A program made the position numbers and the translations under genes. The notes below the pieces were generated by a model. It did not search any database. It saw only the letters and a program-made list of their open reading frames with translations, and had not been told where the DNA came from. 21,953 nucleotides of DNA. Source: CAZLMW01 sp964560875. GTDB lineage: Bacteria; Myxococcota_A; UBA9042. The number at the start of each line of letters is the position of its first letter. Position 1 is the stretch's first letter. Of the stretch, positions 12,893-21,953 are shown piece after piece. The stretch covers positions 1 through 21,953 of the forward strand of contig CAZLMW010000129.1 of assembly GCA_964560875.1 (NCBI GenBank), given 5' to 3'.

Positions 12893-14551
12893 TTGGAGCA
12901 CCTCATCGACACGCCAAACGCAAGCCGCTCCGGCCGCAAAGATGACCCGACTGCGTACGACTACATCGTTGTCGGTGCTGGCTCGGCCGGCTGCGTCGTC
13001 GCCGCACGCCTCTCCGAAGATCCCACCTGTTCCGTGCTGCTTATCGAAGCCGGCGGCACGGATCGAACCCCGCTTTGCATGAAGCCGGGCATGATCTCGA
13101 TCGTGCACACGGTCCCCGAGATCAAGAAGACCGTGGACTGGGGCTACTACACGACACCGCGGGAAGAGACGCTCAACCGCAAGATCCCCACCGTCCGCGG
13201 CAAGGTCATGGGCGGCAGCAGCTCGATCAACGGGTTGCTATTCGTGCGCGGCAACCGCGCCAACTTCGACAGCTGGGCGGCCCAAGGCTGTGAGGGCTGG
13301 TCGTGGGACGACGTCTTGCCCGCGTTTCGAAAGCTCGAGACGTTCGAGGACGGCAGCAGCACAACGCGCGGCGGCAGCGGCCCGGTCCAGGTCACCCGCA
13401 CCAAGTTCAGCAACCCGGTGTCGGGCATGTTCGCCGATGCCGTGCGCGAAACGACCGGTGTCGACTGGATCGACGACTACAACACCGGCGAGCAGGAAGG
13501 CGTCTTCGTGGTGCAGCAGTCAGCCCGCGACGGGCTGCGCTATTCAACATCCCAGGCGTACATCGTCCCGGCAGCCGAGCGTCGCAACCTCGATGTGCTG
13601 ACCGGCGTGACGGTGCGTCGTGTGCTGCTTGAAGGCACGCGCTGCGTCGGCGTCGAAGTGGAAGGTCCCGACGGCATTCGCTCGATCGGCGCCACCAGCG
13701 AAGTCGTGCTGAGCGCGGGTGTGATCGGTTCCCCGCACATTCTCCAGCTGTCCGGAATCGGCCCGGCCGCGCACCTTCGTTCAATCGGTGTGCAGCCCAT
13801 CATCGACCTTCCCGTTGGCATGAATCTGCACGACCACCTGTTCTTCCCGCTCGTCTTCCTCGCCCCCGAGGCCAAACATCGCGGGACGGCGCCCTACTTC
13901 TTCGCCGGAATCGCGCGCGAATACGTCTTCGGCGACCACTGGTTTGGCCGCACCGTCTTCGAGACGATGGCCTTCGTGAAGACCGACCCGAGCGAGCCGA
14001 TCCCCAACCTGCAGATCCACACGCTGCCGTGGGCCTATCCCGCCCCCAACCAGGACGCGCCGGTTCGCCCGACCGTCGACACCCGTCCGTGCATCACCGT
14101 TCAGCCGACGCTCATCTACCCGAAGAGCCGCGGCGAGGTGCTCGCGAAATCGGCCGACCCGCACGAGAAACCGCATATCGACCCGCACTACCTCGAACAT
14201 CCCGACGACATGGAGTTTTTGCTCGACAGCATCGAACTTTGCCGCGAAATGGCGCGCGCACCGGCCATCGCACAGGCGCTGGACGGCGAGTTGGAACCCG
14301 GGCCCGCCTTTTTCGACCGCGTCGCGATGCGCAAAGAGCTGCCCAACCGCATCTGCACGGTCTACCACCCTGTCGGGACGTGTCGCATGGGCGTGGATGA
14401 GCGCGCGGTTGTCGATCCGCAGCTGCGGGTGCGCGGTATCGAGGGTCTGCGGGTGGCCGATGCGTCGATCATGCCGTCGATCACCGGCGGAAACACCAAC
14501 GCCCCGGCCATCATGATCGGCGAACGCTGTGTCGAGTTGATGCGGGGTTGA
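12893..14551 (+). CDS. GMC-family FAD-dependent oxidoreductase (choline dehydrogenase-like)
   Basis: A 552-residue glucose-methanol-choline family flavoenzyme predicted to oxidise an alcohol substrate with FAD. The FAD-binding motif DYIVVGAGSAGCVVAARL includes GAGSAG at 28-33, followed by LLIEAGG. GMC signature 1 is GKVMGGSSSINGLLFVRGN, and signature 2 lies in the region SAGVIGSPHILQLSGIGP. At the C-terminus, YHPVGTCRMG provides catalytic His492 and GGNTNAP gives Asn536, the His/Asn pair spaced as in choline oxidase. The substrate is not readable. The start is TTG: no ATG or GTG lies between the thiD stop and the FAD motif, and no ribosome binding site is visible. No signal peptide, so cytoplasmic. 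Convergent with the giant lipoprotein gene. Confidence 0.92.
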   Translation: MEHLIDTPNASRSGRKDDPTAYDYIVVGAGSAGCVVAARLSEDPTCSVLLIEAGGTDRTPLCMKPGMISIVHTVPEIKKTVDWGYYTTPREETLNRKIPTVRGKVMGGSSSINGLLFVRGNRANFDSWAAQGCEGWSWDDVLPAFRKLETFEDGSSTTRGGSGPVQVTRTKFSNPVSGMFADAVRETTGVDWIDDYNTGEQEGVFVVQQSARDGLRYSTSQAYIVPAAERRNLDVLTGVTVRRVLLEGTRCVGVEVEGPDGIRSIGATSEVVLSAGVIGSPHILQLSGIGPAAHLRSIGVQPIIDLPVGMNLHDHLFFPLVFLAPEAKHRGTAPYFFAGIAREYVFGDHWFGRTVFETMAFVKTDPSEPIPNLQIHTLPWAYPAPNQDAPVRPTVDTRPCITVQPTLIYPKSRGEVLAKSADPHEKPHIDPHYLEHPDDMEFLLDSIELCREMARAPAIAQALDGELEPGPAFFDRVAMRKELPNRICTVYHPVGTCRMGVDERAVVDPQLRVRGIEGLRVADASIMPSITGGNTNAPAIMIGERCVELMRG

Positions 14552-14620
14552 ATCGGCCGCCCGGCACTTGAATGCCCGCGCCTGCCTGCGCCTGCTTGCA
14601 CACGCCTACCGGGATCGCGC

Positions 14621-17600
14621 CTACTTGATCGCGGTGATGACCTGCGCGGGGAACTGACCGTCCTTCTGCGCGCCGTTGCCCAGCTCGCCGTAGTACGCCT
14701 GCCCCCAGCAGAAGACGCCGCCATCCTGGAGCGCGGCGCAGCAACCGTCGCTGTCCGGGGTACACGCGATGTCGTCGGCCGGTCCCGGAAGCATGACGCG
14801 CACCGGGTTGGTCGAGGCTTTCGTGGCGCCGTTGCCCAACGCGCCCTCCTCGCCCGAGCCGTAGCAGTAGACGTCCCCGGCGTAGTCCAGAAAGCAAGTC
14901 GTGTCGTCGGCGAGGGCGATATGACGAACGACTGGGACGCCGGTGACCAGGTGCGGCACCGGATGGGTGGCCTTGAAGGACGATGCAGTCCCGGCATCTA
15001 CCTGCCGCGCGCTGTTTTTGCCCCAGCAATAGAGCTTGCCCGCCGCGGTACGAACGCACGTGTGCCCGGAACCCAGCGCGATCTCGGCGGCCGGGTCCTT
15101 GAGCTCCGTGTTAATGCGCGGCGTCTTCAGCGCGACGTTCGACAGGTTCATCCCGGCTTGCTGGGTGTTGTTCTTGCCCCAGCACGCGACCTGCTTGTTG
15201 GCGAGGATGACGCAAAACGTCTTGGGGCCCGCCGCGATCGCCGTGGCTTTCAAACCGTTGGGGATCGTGACTTTGCTCGGGCTCTTGACGATCGAACCCG
15301 AGGCGTTGTTGCCGATCTGGCCGTCCAGGTTGGAGCCGGCGCATTTCACGTCGCCCGAGACGATGGCGCACAGCGTGCGATTCGTCGCCGCCAGCGCGTC
15401 GACCTTACCCCAGGCGCCGAGGAGCTTCGGCGACAGGTTCTGCAACAAGGAAGACGTCCCGTTGCCGCGCTGCGCATACAGAGAACCGACCGCGAGGACC
15501 ATGCCGTCGTTGCGGCGGAAGAACGTGGCCTCGTGGCTCGGGTCCACCTCGACGACGCCCTGTTGAGCGAGCACCTTGGGCTCGGTCACCGCGGCGACAC
15601 CCGTTCCGAGCTGCTTGGCGTTGTTTTGGCCCCAACACGCCAGGCGTCCCGACCCCGAGAGCGCACATCGGTTTTGGCCGCCCGCTGCGACAGAGGCTGC
15701 GAACCGGCATTTTCCGAGCTGGCACGCTCCAGCCGCACCGTTTTGCAGCGCGCATGGTGAAGCGGTGGTGATCGGCACGAACGAGCACCCGGTCTTGCTG
15801 CTGCATGAATCAGCGGTGCACGGGTTCTGGTCGTCGCAGAACACGGCTTTGGGTGCTTTCTTGCAGCCGGCGCCGGGGTCGCAGAACGAGAAGTCGCACA
15901 CGCCTGGCGCGCACAGATTCGGCGACTTGTTGGGACACTTCGATGTCGTGGTGCATTTTTCTTGCAAGGCCCCGTCGTACACGCGGACGCGGTAGCCGTC
16001 TTTGCCGACGTCGTGCCACAGCGTCGCCAAACGGCCATCGGCCAACCGTGCCATGTCTCGTGGCTCCGACCCCGCGTGCTCTCGCGTTCCAGCCGCCAGC
16101 CATCCCGGCGCGAATCGCAGCGTCTTGCCCACGTCAGTCGCCTTGGCCGGCCTCACGATGAAAGGTTCGGAATTGACGAGCGCGGGGTTGGACATCCCGA
16201 GCACGAACAGCATGGAGTTGTAGTCGCGGACGAGCGCGACGGAACGTCGTCCCTGGGTCACAACGCCGCCCGCTTTCAGCACCAGCTTGGTGTCGTACGC
16301 CGCCAACCGCTCGGCCAACGCGCCCTTGTTCGCCGACGTCAGCGCAACGATCGCTGTGCCGTCGCTCTTGGCGAGAACGGGCCCGCCGAGCAGCCTGTGA
16401 TCGGCGCCGCTGCTCTTTCCGAAATCCACGCATTTGCCGGTGCCGGTGCCGATGGGCAGACGGCAGTAGCGAACGATCGGCACCGTCTTGCTGCAGGTGT
16501 ACGTGTAGTGCAGAACGCCACCGGCAACATCGGCGCCAGTCACGAACGGGTCCTTGCAGCTGGTCGATAGCTTCCACGTGGACAGCGACGCGCCGTCGGG
16601 TCGAATGTGCCGAATGCGAATGTCCTGCGTGCTGTCGTCCCCAACCGCCACGAAGCCGCCCGCCGCCTTGACGATGCGCCGGAAATAGCTGGTCGCCGAT
16701 CCGTAGTATTTCGACCACACAATGCCGCTGACGGCCGGGTCGATCTGGGCGATGACCGCCCGCGCGTTGCCGACACCGATGCGCCCAACCGCCAACAAGC
16801 CGCCGGGTGGCGAGGCGACAGCGTCGAAGAAAAAGTCGTTGCCGGCCGTGTCGAACCGCGCGGGCTTCGCGGACAACAGCTTGCCCGTGTTGTCGTGACC
16901 GTAGACGATGGCGCCGCGGTCGGAATTGGACTCCACGTCGTGCCCGACGACCGCATATCCGCCGGCTTGGAGCGGTGCGATAGCGAGCGGTTCAAACGTG
17001 GCGGGCGTCCACGCCTTGGTGGCAAAAGCCGGCTCACCGAAACTCGCGCATTTGCCGGCGCCGCACTGCGTCCCAACGGTGCACGCGTTGCCGTCGTCGC
17101 ACGTCAAGGCATTGGCGATGCTCCATTTGCACTTGCCGCTGCTGCACGTGTCGAAGGTGCACGGTTTGGAGTCATCGCACTTGCCGTTCGAGCTCGAACA
17201 GGTCGTGTCGGAAGAACAGTCGGACGCGTTCAGGTACCCATCGACACGAATCACAGAAGCGACCGGCTTGGGGCCGCCCGAGGTGATCACGCCGATTACG
17301 TCGCCGGACACATGCTCAATCACGCTGGCAACCAGGGGCATCGTCGCGCTCTTCAGCTCGAAGTGCCGATTCGCCGTGCCCTGCATCGCAACGAGATACG
17401 CGGCCATCTTCATGTCGTTCGTGCCGCCCAACAACCAGCCGCCGTTTGTCCTGGGAACGATGGTTGTGACGCGGCTGATCGGCGTGATGACGTTGGTCAG
17501 GTTTGTCATCATGCGCCCATCCGCGTCGATGGTCATGACGGCACCGTACGGTTGATGGGTTTTGCTCGTCTCGCCGGCCACAGCGATCAAGGCTCGCCCC

Positions 17601-20600
17601 TCAGCGGTAGCGCCGATGGCCGTCACGTTGCGCGCCTCGAGCCCGGTCGGCATGTCGACCTGCACCTGCCAGCTCACGCCGCCGAGAAGGTGAAGCCCGG
17701 CGATGTCGACTTTCGTGGTTGGCGGTCCATCGGGCACGCCGGCCAGGATGGTGTCCCCACTGTGCCTGACGACCGCTTTTTCGTAGCGCTTGTAAGGCTT
17801 GGAGTTGGTCAGCGATCCGCTGCCGAGCAGGCGACCGTTGCGCGAAAAGCGCAGCCAGTGCAGGTCCGACCCGGCCTTGGGGTGCTGGCCGATGACGCCG
17901 TAGCCGTGCAGCTCCGAGCGCTCCTGGCCGAGGTCGTCTTCATCGACCAACGCGCCCATGGCGATGGGCCACGTCGCGGTTTTGACCACGTTGCTGGCGA
18001 GCCGTGTCCCCGTTCGCGCGTCGAAGACAGCCAAGAGAACCTGCAGCACGCCGCCGGACGTCGGAGTGGTGCCGGCGGCGCCGATGGTCCCTTGGTGTGC
18101 GGTCGATAGAAACGAGATGGTCCCGTTGTTGGCCGCCGTGTCCGCCATGTTCGTCTGCCACAGCTGCTTGGCCAGCGCCGAAACGCGGGCGACGTAGACC
18201 TCCTGCTTGTTGCCGACGAACCGCTTGCCCGTGATCGCGAGGTCGGTCGATCCATCGTTCATCGCGGTGGCGAAGGATGTCGTGACGTTGGCGACGTTGA
18301 AGTCGCCGTACCAGGGCGTGGCCTTGTAGCGGTTGGGTGCGGTCTTGCAGGTCCCGTTCGAACAGGACCCGTACTGCTGGCAAGCGTTGACGTTTTGCAG
18401 CTGACACTCGGTAGCGACGAAGGTCGGGTCCTTGCAGCCGGATTTCTCCGTGCATGTGTCGACCGTGCAGACGTTGCCGTCGTCGCACTTGCGCGGCTTG
18501 ACGGTGCAAACCTTGCCCAGGCATGACCCCACCAGGCAGTTGCCGCTGTCGGCGCAGTCCTTGTCCTTGGTGCAGGCCTTCACGCCGCAGGCGCCGATGG
18601 GCTCGTTCGAGCACTTCGCCGTGTTCTCGCAGTTGTCCTCCGTGCAGGCATCGTCGTCGTCGCAATCCTTGTCGCTCTTGCACGACTTCTTGGCTGTCTC
18701 GCACTTGCCGCTCTTGCAGACGCGCTGCCCGCCCGACCCGCAGGTCGTACCGTCCTTCGCCGCCCCATTCGTGCATCCCTTGGCGGTGCACGTGTCGTCG
18801 GTGCAGTCGTCCTTGTCATCGCACAGCCCATCTTGCTTCACGCCGACCTTGCAGCCGGTTTTCGGGTCGCACTTGTGGCCGGTCGTACACGCAACTCCGT
18901 CGTCGCAAGGCTTGTGGTTGAGCTGGTGAACGCAGCTGCCGGTTTTGGCGTCACAGGAGTCCAGCGTGCACGAAATCGCGTCCTTGCAGTCCTTCGCCGG
19001 CCCCTTCTTGCAAGTCGTGTTGTCGCAGTCGCCGGTCAGCGTGCACTTGTTGCCGTCGTCGCATTTGCCGGGCAGCGCGGCGATTGCACACTTGCCGCTC
19101 ACGCACTTGCCGGTTGTACACGTACCGGCCGCCGGACAGTCCTTGTCGGCGAGGCAACAGCCGGGCTTCTTCGTGAACGCGCACTTGCCCGTCGCACCGT
19201 TGCACGCGTCGATGGTGCACGGGTCCTTGTCGTCACAAACGGTGGTCGCGCCGACCTTGCAAACACCCGATTTGCAGAGGCTGGCGGCTTGGCATTTCGA
19301 CGGTGCGGCTTTGCAGATCTTGCCCTCGAGGATCGGTCCCGTCGCGCACGTGCCCGTCTTCTTGTCACATGCAACCGCGGTGCAGGGGGTGCCGTCGTCC
19401 TTGCAGGTCACGATCGATGCCGGAGCGACGCCGCACACCTTCTTCTTGGCGTCGCATGACTGCATCCCGTTGCACTTGTCGCCGTCATCGAATTTGCTGC
19501 AGTCGCTGTCCTTTTCGCATCCGCACACGGCCGCACCAGCGAGGCACTGAGCCTTCTTGCACAGGTCGCCCGACGTGCACGGATCGCCGTCGTCGCAAGC
19601 CGAACCGTCTCCGCGGACCTTGTCCGTGCACCCGCCCGTCAGCGGGTCGCAGGTCGAAACGATGCAGGGCTTGGTCGGGTCCTGTTTGCAGGACACCTTG
19701 GTCTTCTGGTTGGGCACACACGACCACTTCTTGGGGTCCGTGGCCGACTTGTCGCAGTAAAACGAGCCGTCGCAGAGGTTGCCCGCGGATTTGCCGGCAC
19801 AGTCCGCTTCCTTGGTGCACGCGCAGAGGTTTGCATCGGCGACACAGACGCCCTTCTCACACGTGTCCTTGGGGGTGCAGGCGGTCCCATCCGCGTCACA
19901 GACGCCGGTTTCGTTGATCGGCTTCATCGCGCACTTGCCGGTCTTGGGCACACAGGTCGAGACGGCGCAGGCGGTGTTGTCCACGGTGGGGCACGTCACG
20001 GCGGTCACCGGATTGAGCTTGCAGGTCGACTTTTGGTTGGCCGCACCGGCCTTGGCTTTGGCGCAGTAGTAGGTCCCGATGCACTTGTCACCGCCGTCTT
20101 TTCCGGCGCAATCGGCGTTTGTCTTGCACGAACAGAGGTTTTGGCCCCCCCTGCACGTGCCGGACATGCAGACCGTGCTCACGGTGCAGCCATCGTTGTC
20201 GTAGCAGACGTTGTTTTCGTTTTGCGGCAACACCTTGCACGCCCCGGTTTTCGGATCGCAGACGTTGCGCTGGCAGTAGCTGTCCTTGACCGACGGGCAC
20301 GAGACGACGGTCGCAGGGTTGACCTGGCAGGTGCCGGCCGCCTTGTTGCAGTACATCGTGCCGTTGCACACGTTGCCGTCGTCCTTGGCAACGCAGTCGC
20401 TGTGTTTGGTGCAGGGGCAAACACCGAGCCCCCCGACACACGTGCCACCCTTGCACGCGTCGTTCTTGGTACAGGTCGAGCCGTCCTCGCACGCCGTCGT
20501 GTCTTTGCTCGCCTGCTTGAAACAGCTGCCGTCCTTGCCGTTGCAGACCGCGGTCAGACAGCCGGAATTGCCGCTCTTGTCGCAGAAAACGCGCGTCGCG

Positions 20601-21850
20601 AGGTTGACGGTGCACGCGTAGGGCAGCGTGACCTTGTCGCAATACAGCGTGCCGTTGCAGAGGTCGCCGTCTTCCTTGGTCGCGCAATCCGCTGTGACCT
20701 GGCATTCGCAGGTGTTTGTCCCCGACAGGCAGGCGCCTTTGCCGTCGCATGAATCGCCGGATGTACACGGCTTGCCGTCGTCGCAGGTGGTCGACGTCGA
20801 AGCGTTCTTGTAGGCGCACTTGAGCGTCTTGGGGTCGCAGGCATTCGCGCGGCAGGCCGTGTCGCCAGCTTTGCTGCAGTTGATCACCGTCGCCGGGTTG
20901 TTCTTGCACGCGTTGGTCGCCGTGTCGCAGTACGGGACGCCGGTGCACGGGTTATCGTCGGGATCGGCGCAGTCTGCGTTCTTCTGGCACTCACAGATGT
21001 TCGTCCCGCCCGTGCACACGCCACCTTTGCACTTCTCGCCGTCGGTGCACTTGTCGCCGTCGGTGCACTTGAGCCCATCGGGTTTCTCGTCGCATTGGAT
21101 GTCACGGCAGTCCTCTTGTTTGCCGGTCAGCTTCTCGCAGGCGGTCAGGCCCTTTTCGGCGCACAGCCGCTGCCCTTTGCACTTGCCGACCACGGTTGCC
21201 GCCTTGTCCTTGGTCGGAATCCAACACGTTGTCGCCAGCGCACCCGCCGTCGCCGCCTTGCTGCAGGGACAGGTGCCAAACTCCTTGCCGACCTCTTCGC
21301 GCACACACTGCTTGCGTTTGCCGGCATCGACCGTCTCGACGATCTTGCACACGTAGTTGGCGGGGCAGTCGGCGCTTGCCTCGCAAAACGAGCCGCAGAA
21401 CCCGCCCGCACCGGCGTAGTCGACGCACCACGTCTTGGCCGCTCCGGACAAGGTGCAATCCTGCGTCGCGTCACATGGCCGACAAAGCAGCCCCCAAGAG
21501 GGGACGCAGACACTCAGCCCGTCTCCGCTGCCGGTCTTGCATGAAAACCCCGCCGGACATGAATCGACGCACTTGCGCGCGCATTCCGAGCCGTCCGGCG
21601 TCGCGATGCACTTGGGGAAGTCGCAGTCGACCGCCGTCTTGCATGGGCAGCCGGGTTCGCCGGGGCAAACGGGGGCTTCGTCGACGTCGGGCGCGTCGGT
21701 CGCCGCCACATCGCCCGTGCCGCCGGTATCGGCGGCGCCGGTGTCGACCGACACGTCGGAGGAATCGTCTTCAGACTCGGTGGGCGAGCAGCCGCCGACA
21801 GCCAAGGCAACCGCGGCGAACGGGGCCAGCAAGCGGGTGGTACAAGTCAT
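14621..21850 (-). CDS. Giant Cys-rich multidomain lipoprotein with RCC1 repeats
   Basis: A 2409-residue surface or periplasmic lipoprotein: LAVGGC gives lipobox Cys21, followed by an Asp/Thr-rich tether to about residue 60. Residues 62-1170 are Cys-rich, dominated by CDDGxxCTxxxxC and DC..xxCNGxxYCD units, and include six tandem modules (286-871). Residues about 1174-1540 are a beta-rich, probably propeller-like segment (LAITGKRFVGNKQEVYVARV). Residues 1540-1607 are again Cys-rich, about 1608-1950 form a second propeller-like segment (GGYAVVGHD, GGLLAVGRIG, GGFVAVGDD), and 1963-2053 a third Cys-rich linker. Residues 2053-2409 are RCC1-type repeats (RCALSGSGRLACWGQN, TCVRTAAGKLYCWGKN, GGVFCWGQAYYGELGNG). 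This resembles Myxococcota lipoproteins of unknown function. Adhesion or substrate binding is inference; no catalytic motif or C-terminal sorting signal was seen. No ribosome binding site is evident before the ATG, but the lipobox supports it. Confidence 0.88.
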   Translation of the reverse strand: MTCTTRLLAPFAAVALAVGGCSPTESEDDSSDVSVDTGAADTGGTGDVAATDAPDVDEAPVCPGEPGCPCKTAVDCDFPKCIATPDGSECARKCVDSCPAGFSCKTGSGDGLSVCVPSWGLLCRPCDATQDCTLSGAAKTWCVDYAGAGGFCGSFCEASADCPANYVCKIVETVDAGKRKQCVREEVGKEFGTCPCSKAATAGALATTCWIPTKDKAATVVGKCKGQRLCAEKGLTACEKLTGKQEDCRDIQCDEKPDGLKCTDGDKCTDGEKCKGGVCTGGTNICECQKNADCADPDDNPCTGVPYCDTATNACKNNPATVINCSKAGDTACRANACDPKTLKCAYKNASTSTTCDDGKPCTSGDSCDGKGACLSGTNTCECQVTADCATKEDGDLCNGTLYCDKVTLPYACTVNLATRVFCDKSGNSGCLTAVCNGKDGSCFKQASKDTTACEDGSTCTKNDACKGGTCVGGLGVCPCTKHSDCVAKDDGNVCNGTMYCNKAAGTCQVNPATVVSCPSVKDSYCQRNVCDPKTGACKVLPQNENNVCYDNDGCTVSTVCMSGTCRGGQNLCSCKTNADCAGKDGGDKCIGTYYCAKAKAGAANQKSTCKLNPVTAVTCPTVDNTACAVSTCVPKTGKCAMKPINETGVCDADGTACTPKDTCEKGVCVADANLCACTKEADCAGKSAGNLCDGSFYCDKSATDPKKWSCVPNQKTKVSCKQDPTKPCIVSTCDPLTGGCTDKVRGDGSACDDGDPCTSGDLCKKAQCLAGAAVCGCEKDSDCSKFDDGDKCNGMQSCDAKKKVCGVAPASIVTCKDDGTPCTAVACDKKTGTCATGPILEGKICKAAPSKCQAASLCKSGVCKVGATTVCDDKDPCTIDACNGATGKCAFTKKPGCCLADKDCPAAGTCTTGKCVSGKCAIAALPGKCDDGNKCTLTGDCDNTTCKKGPAKDCKDAISCTLDSCDAKTGSCVHQLNHKPCDDGVACTTGHKCDPKTGCKVGVKQDGLCDDKDDCTDDTCTAKGCTNGAAKDGTTCGSGGQRVCKSGKCETAKKSCKSDKDCDDDDACTEDNCENTAKCSNEPIGACGVKACTKDKDCADSGNCLVGSCLGKVCTVKPRKCDDGNVCTVDTCTEKSGCKDPTFVATECQLQNVNACQQYGSCSNGTCKTAPNRYKATPWYGDFNVANVTTSFATAMNDGSTDLAITGKRFVGNKQEVYVARVSALAKQLWQTNMADTAANNGTISFLSTAHQGTIGAAGTTPTSGGVLQVLLAVFDARTGTRLASNVVKTATWPIAMGALVDEDDLGQERSELHGYGVIGQHPKAGSDLHWLRFSRNGRLLGSGSLTNSKPYKRYEKAVVRHSGDTILAGVPDGPPTTKVDIAGLHLLGGVSWQVQVDMPTGLEARNVTAIGATAEGRALIAVAGETSKTHQPYGAVMTIDADGRMMTNLTNVITPISRVTTIVPRTNGGWLLGGTNDMKMAAYLVAMQGTANRHFELKSATMPLVASVIEHVSGDVIGVITSGGPKPVASVIRVDGYLNASDCSSDTTCSSSNGKCDDSKPCTFDTCSSGKCKWSIANALTCDDGNACTVGTQCGAGKCASFGEPAFATKAWTPATFEPLAIAPLQAGGYAVVGHDVESNSDRGAIVYGHDNTGKLLSAKPARFDTAGNDFFFDAVASPPGGLLAVGRIGVGNARAVIAQIDPAVSGIVWSKYYGSATSYFRRIVKAAGGFVAVGDDSTQDIRIRHIRPDGASLSTWKLSTSCKDPFVTGADVAGGVLHYTYTCSKTVPIVRYCRLPIGTGTGKCVDFGKSSGADHRLLGGPVLAKSDGTAIVALTSANKGALAERLAAYDTKLVLKAGGVVTQGRRSVALVRDYNSMLFVLGMSNPALVNSEPFIVRPAKATDVGKTLRFAPGWLAAGTREHAGSEPRDMARLADGRLATLWHDVGKDGYRVRVYDGALQEKCTTTSKCPNKSPNLCAPGVCDFSFCDPGAGCKKAPKAVFCDDQNPCTADSCSSKTGCSFVPITTASPCALQNGAAGACQLGKCRFAASVAAGGQNRCALSGSGRLACWGQNNAKQLGTGVAAVTEPKVLAQQGVVEVDPSHEATFFRRNDGMVLAVGSLYAQRGNGTSSLLQNLSPKLLGAWGKVDALAATNRTLCAIVSGDVKCAGSNLDGQIGNNASGSIVKSPSKVTIPNGLKATAIAAGPKTFCVILANKQVACWGKNNTQQAGMNLSNVALKTPRINTELKDPAAEIALGSGHTCVRTAAGKLYCWGKNSARQVDAGTASSFKATHPVPHLVTGVPVVRHIALADDTTCFLDYAGDVYCYGSGEEGALGNGATKASTNPVRVMLPGPADDIACTPDSDGCCAALQDGGVFCWGQAYYGELGNGAQKDGQFPAQVITAIK
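19241..20995 (-). repeat. Six tandem Cys-rich modules of 95-103 residues
   Basis: Within the giant lipoprotein, modules begin with a CxC signature at residues 286, 381, 478, 573, 676 and 776, a spacing of 95, 97, 95, 103 and 100. Each runs CxC, DC, a CxGxxYC-like pair, a TxVxC segment, CDPKTGxC and CDDGxxCTxxDxC. The copies are diverged at both DNA and protein level, so the duplication is old. A recent exact 18-bp duplication (21036-21053, 21054-21071) lies just upstream in the same gene. Confidence 0.85.
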
Positions 21851-21953
21851 GATTGAACGGTAACGGTTGCGGCGTTTGGGGTCGAGCGCCCGTGGACCGG
21901 GTGCGGATCGTTTGAGTCGGGCTGCCTGAGGAACCGAGGAAGGTGCAACGCGC

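Noticed and set aside
14552..14620. Possible terminator between the convergent GMC and giant lipoprotein genes
   Set aside because: Only a poorly matched stem (around 14560-14580) and short direct repeats are present, with no T-run, so it is not supported as a terminator.
16607..18109. Plus-strand open frame of 500 codons opposite the giant lipoprotein gene
   Set aside because: It is antisense to a propeller-like coding segment, with no domain, ribosome binding site or sensible N-terminus.

Overview
The window is high-GC DNA carrying nine protein-coding genes, tightly packed on both strands. It also has an 18-bp tandem repeat array interrupted by a run of exactly 100 N (4903-5002). The gene content suggests a Myxococcota (delta-proteobacterial) chromosome, possibly Bradymonadia-like. 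The signs are a transmembrane Ser/Thr kinase with an AgmX/PglI-like C-terminal domain, lipoproteins with Asp/Ser/Thr/Ala-rich linkers behind the lipobox, giant Cys-rich 'CDDGxxCT' proteins with RCC1 repeats, and a secreted fibrinogen-like protein. The taxon is inferred from gene families; there is no rRNA or other marker. The N run points to a scaffolded draft assembly.

Region 1 (210-4854, + strand) looks like one operon: a Ser/Thr kinase, a small mono-haem lipoprotein of PSCyt1-like type (ATGA overlap with the kinase), an outer-membrane porin-like beta-barrel that itself carries a CXXCH haem-attachment motif, and a lipoprotein ending in a cytochrome P460-like haem domain. Three consecutive one-CXXCH envelope proteins with a barrel in the middle suggest an envelope redox module, possibly an outer-membrane electron conduit, under or beside a kinase. 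This is the most interesting candidate system in the window. Its function is inference.

Region 2 (4837-5072) is an array of 18-bp units. In the frame of the P460 gene each unit reads as a copy of that gene's last five codons plus its stop codon. The last, degenerate unit supplies the ATG of the next open reading frame, a class I SAM-dependent methyltransferase (to 6043), although a GTG 15 bp downstream has a better ribosome binding site.

Region 3 (6181-11842, - strand) has a five-S1-domain RNA-binding protein followed 24 bp later by a UbiB/ABC1 atypical kinase. Upstream of these lies a secreted protein with twin CxGC motifs, a proprotein-convertase P-like domain and a fibrinogen-like domain. 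A 12-bp perfect hairpin separates that gene from the S1 gene.

Region 4 (12050-14551, + strand) encodes a ThiD-like HMP/HMP-P kinase and a GMC-family FAD oxidoreductase in the same reading frame. A single TAG separates them, and the GMC gene has no ATG start.

Region 5 (14621-21850, - strand) is a single 2409-residue lipoprotein. It has about 1100 residues of Cys-rich modules, including six tandem units of 95-103 residues, then two propeller-like beta-rich segments separated by short Cys-rich linkers, then C-terminal RCC1 repeats.

No tRNA, rRNA, CRISPR array, insertion sequence, integrase or origin was seen. No gene-free stretch exceeds 300 bp. The longest are 1-209 (nothing convincing), 11843-12049 (divergent promoter region) and the repeat array with its gap.
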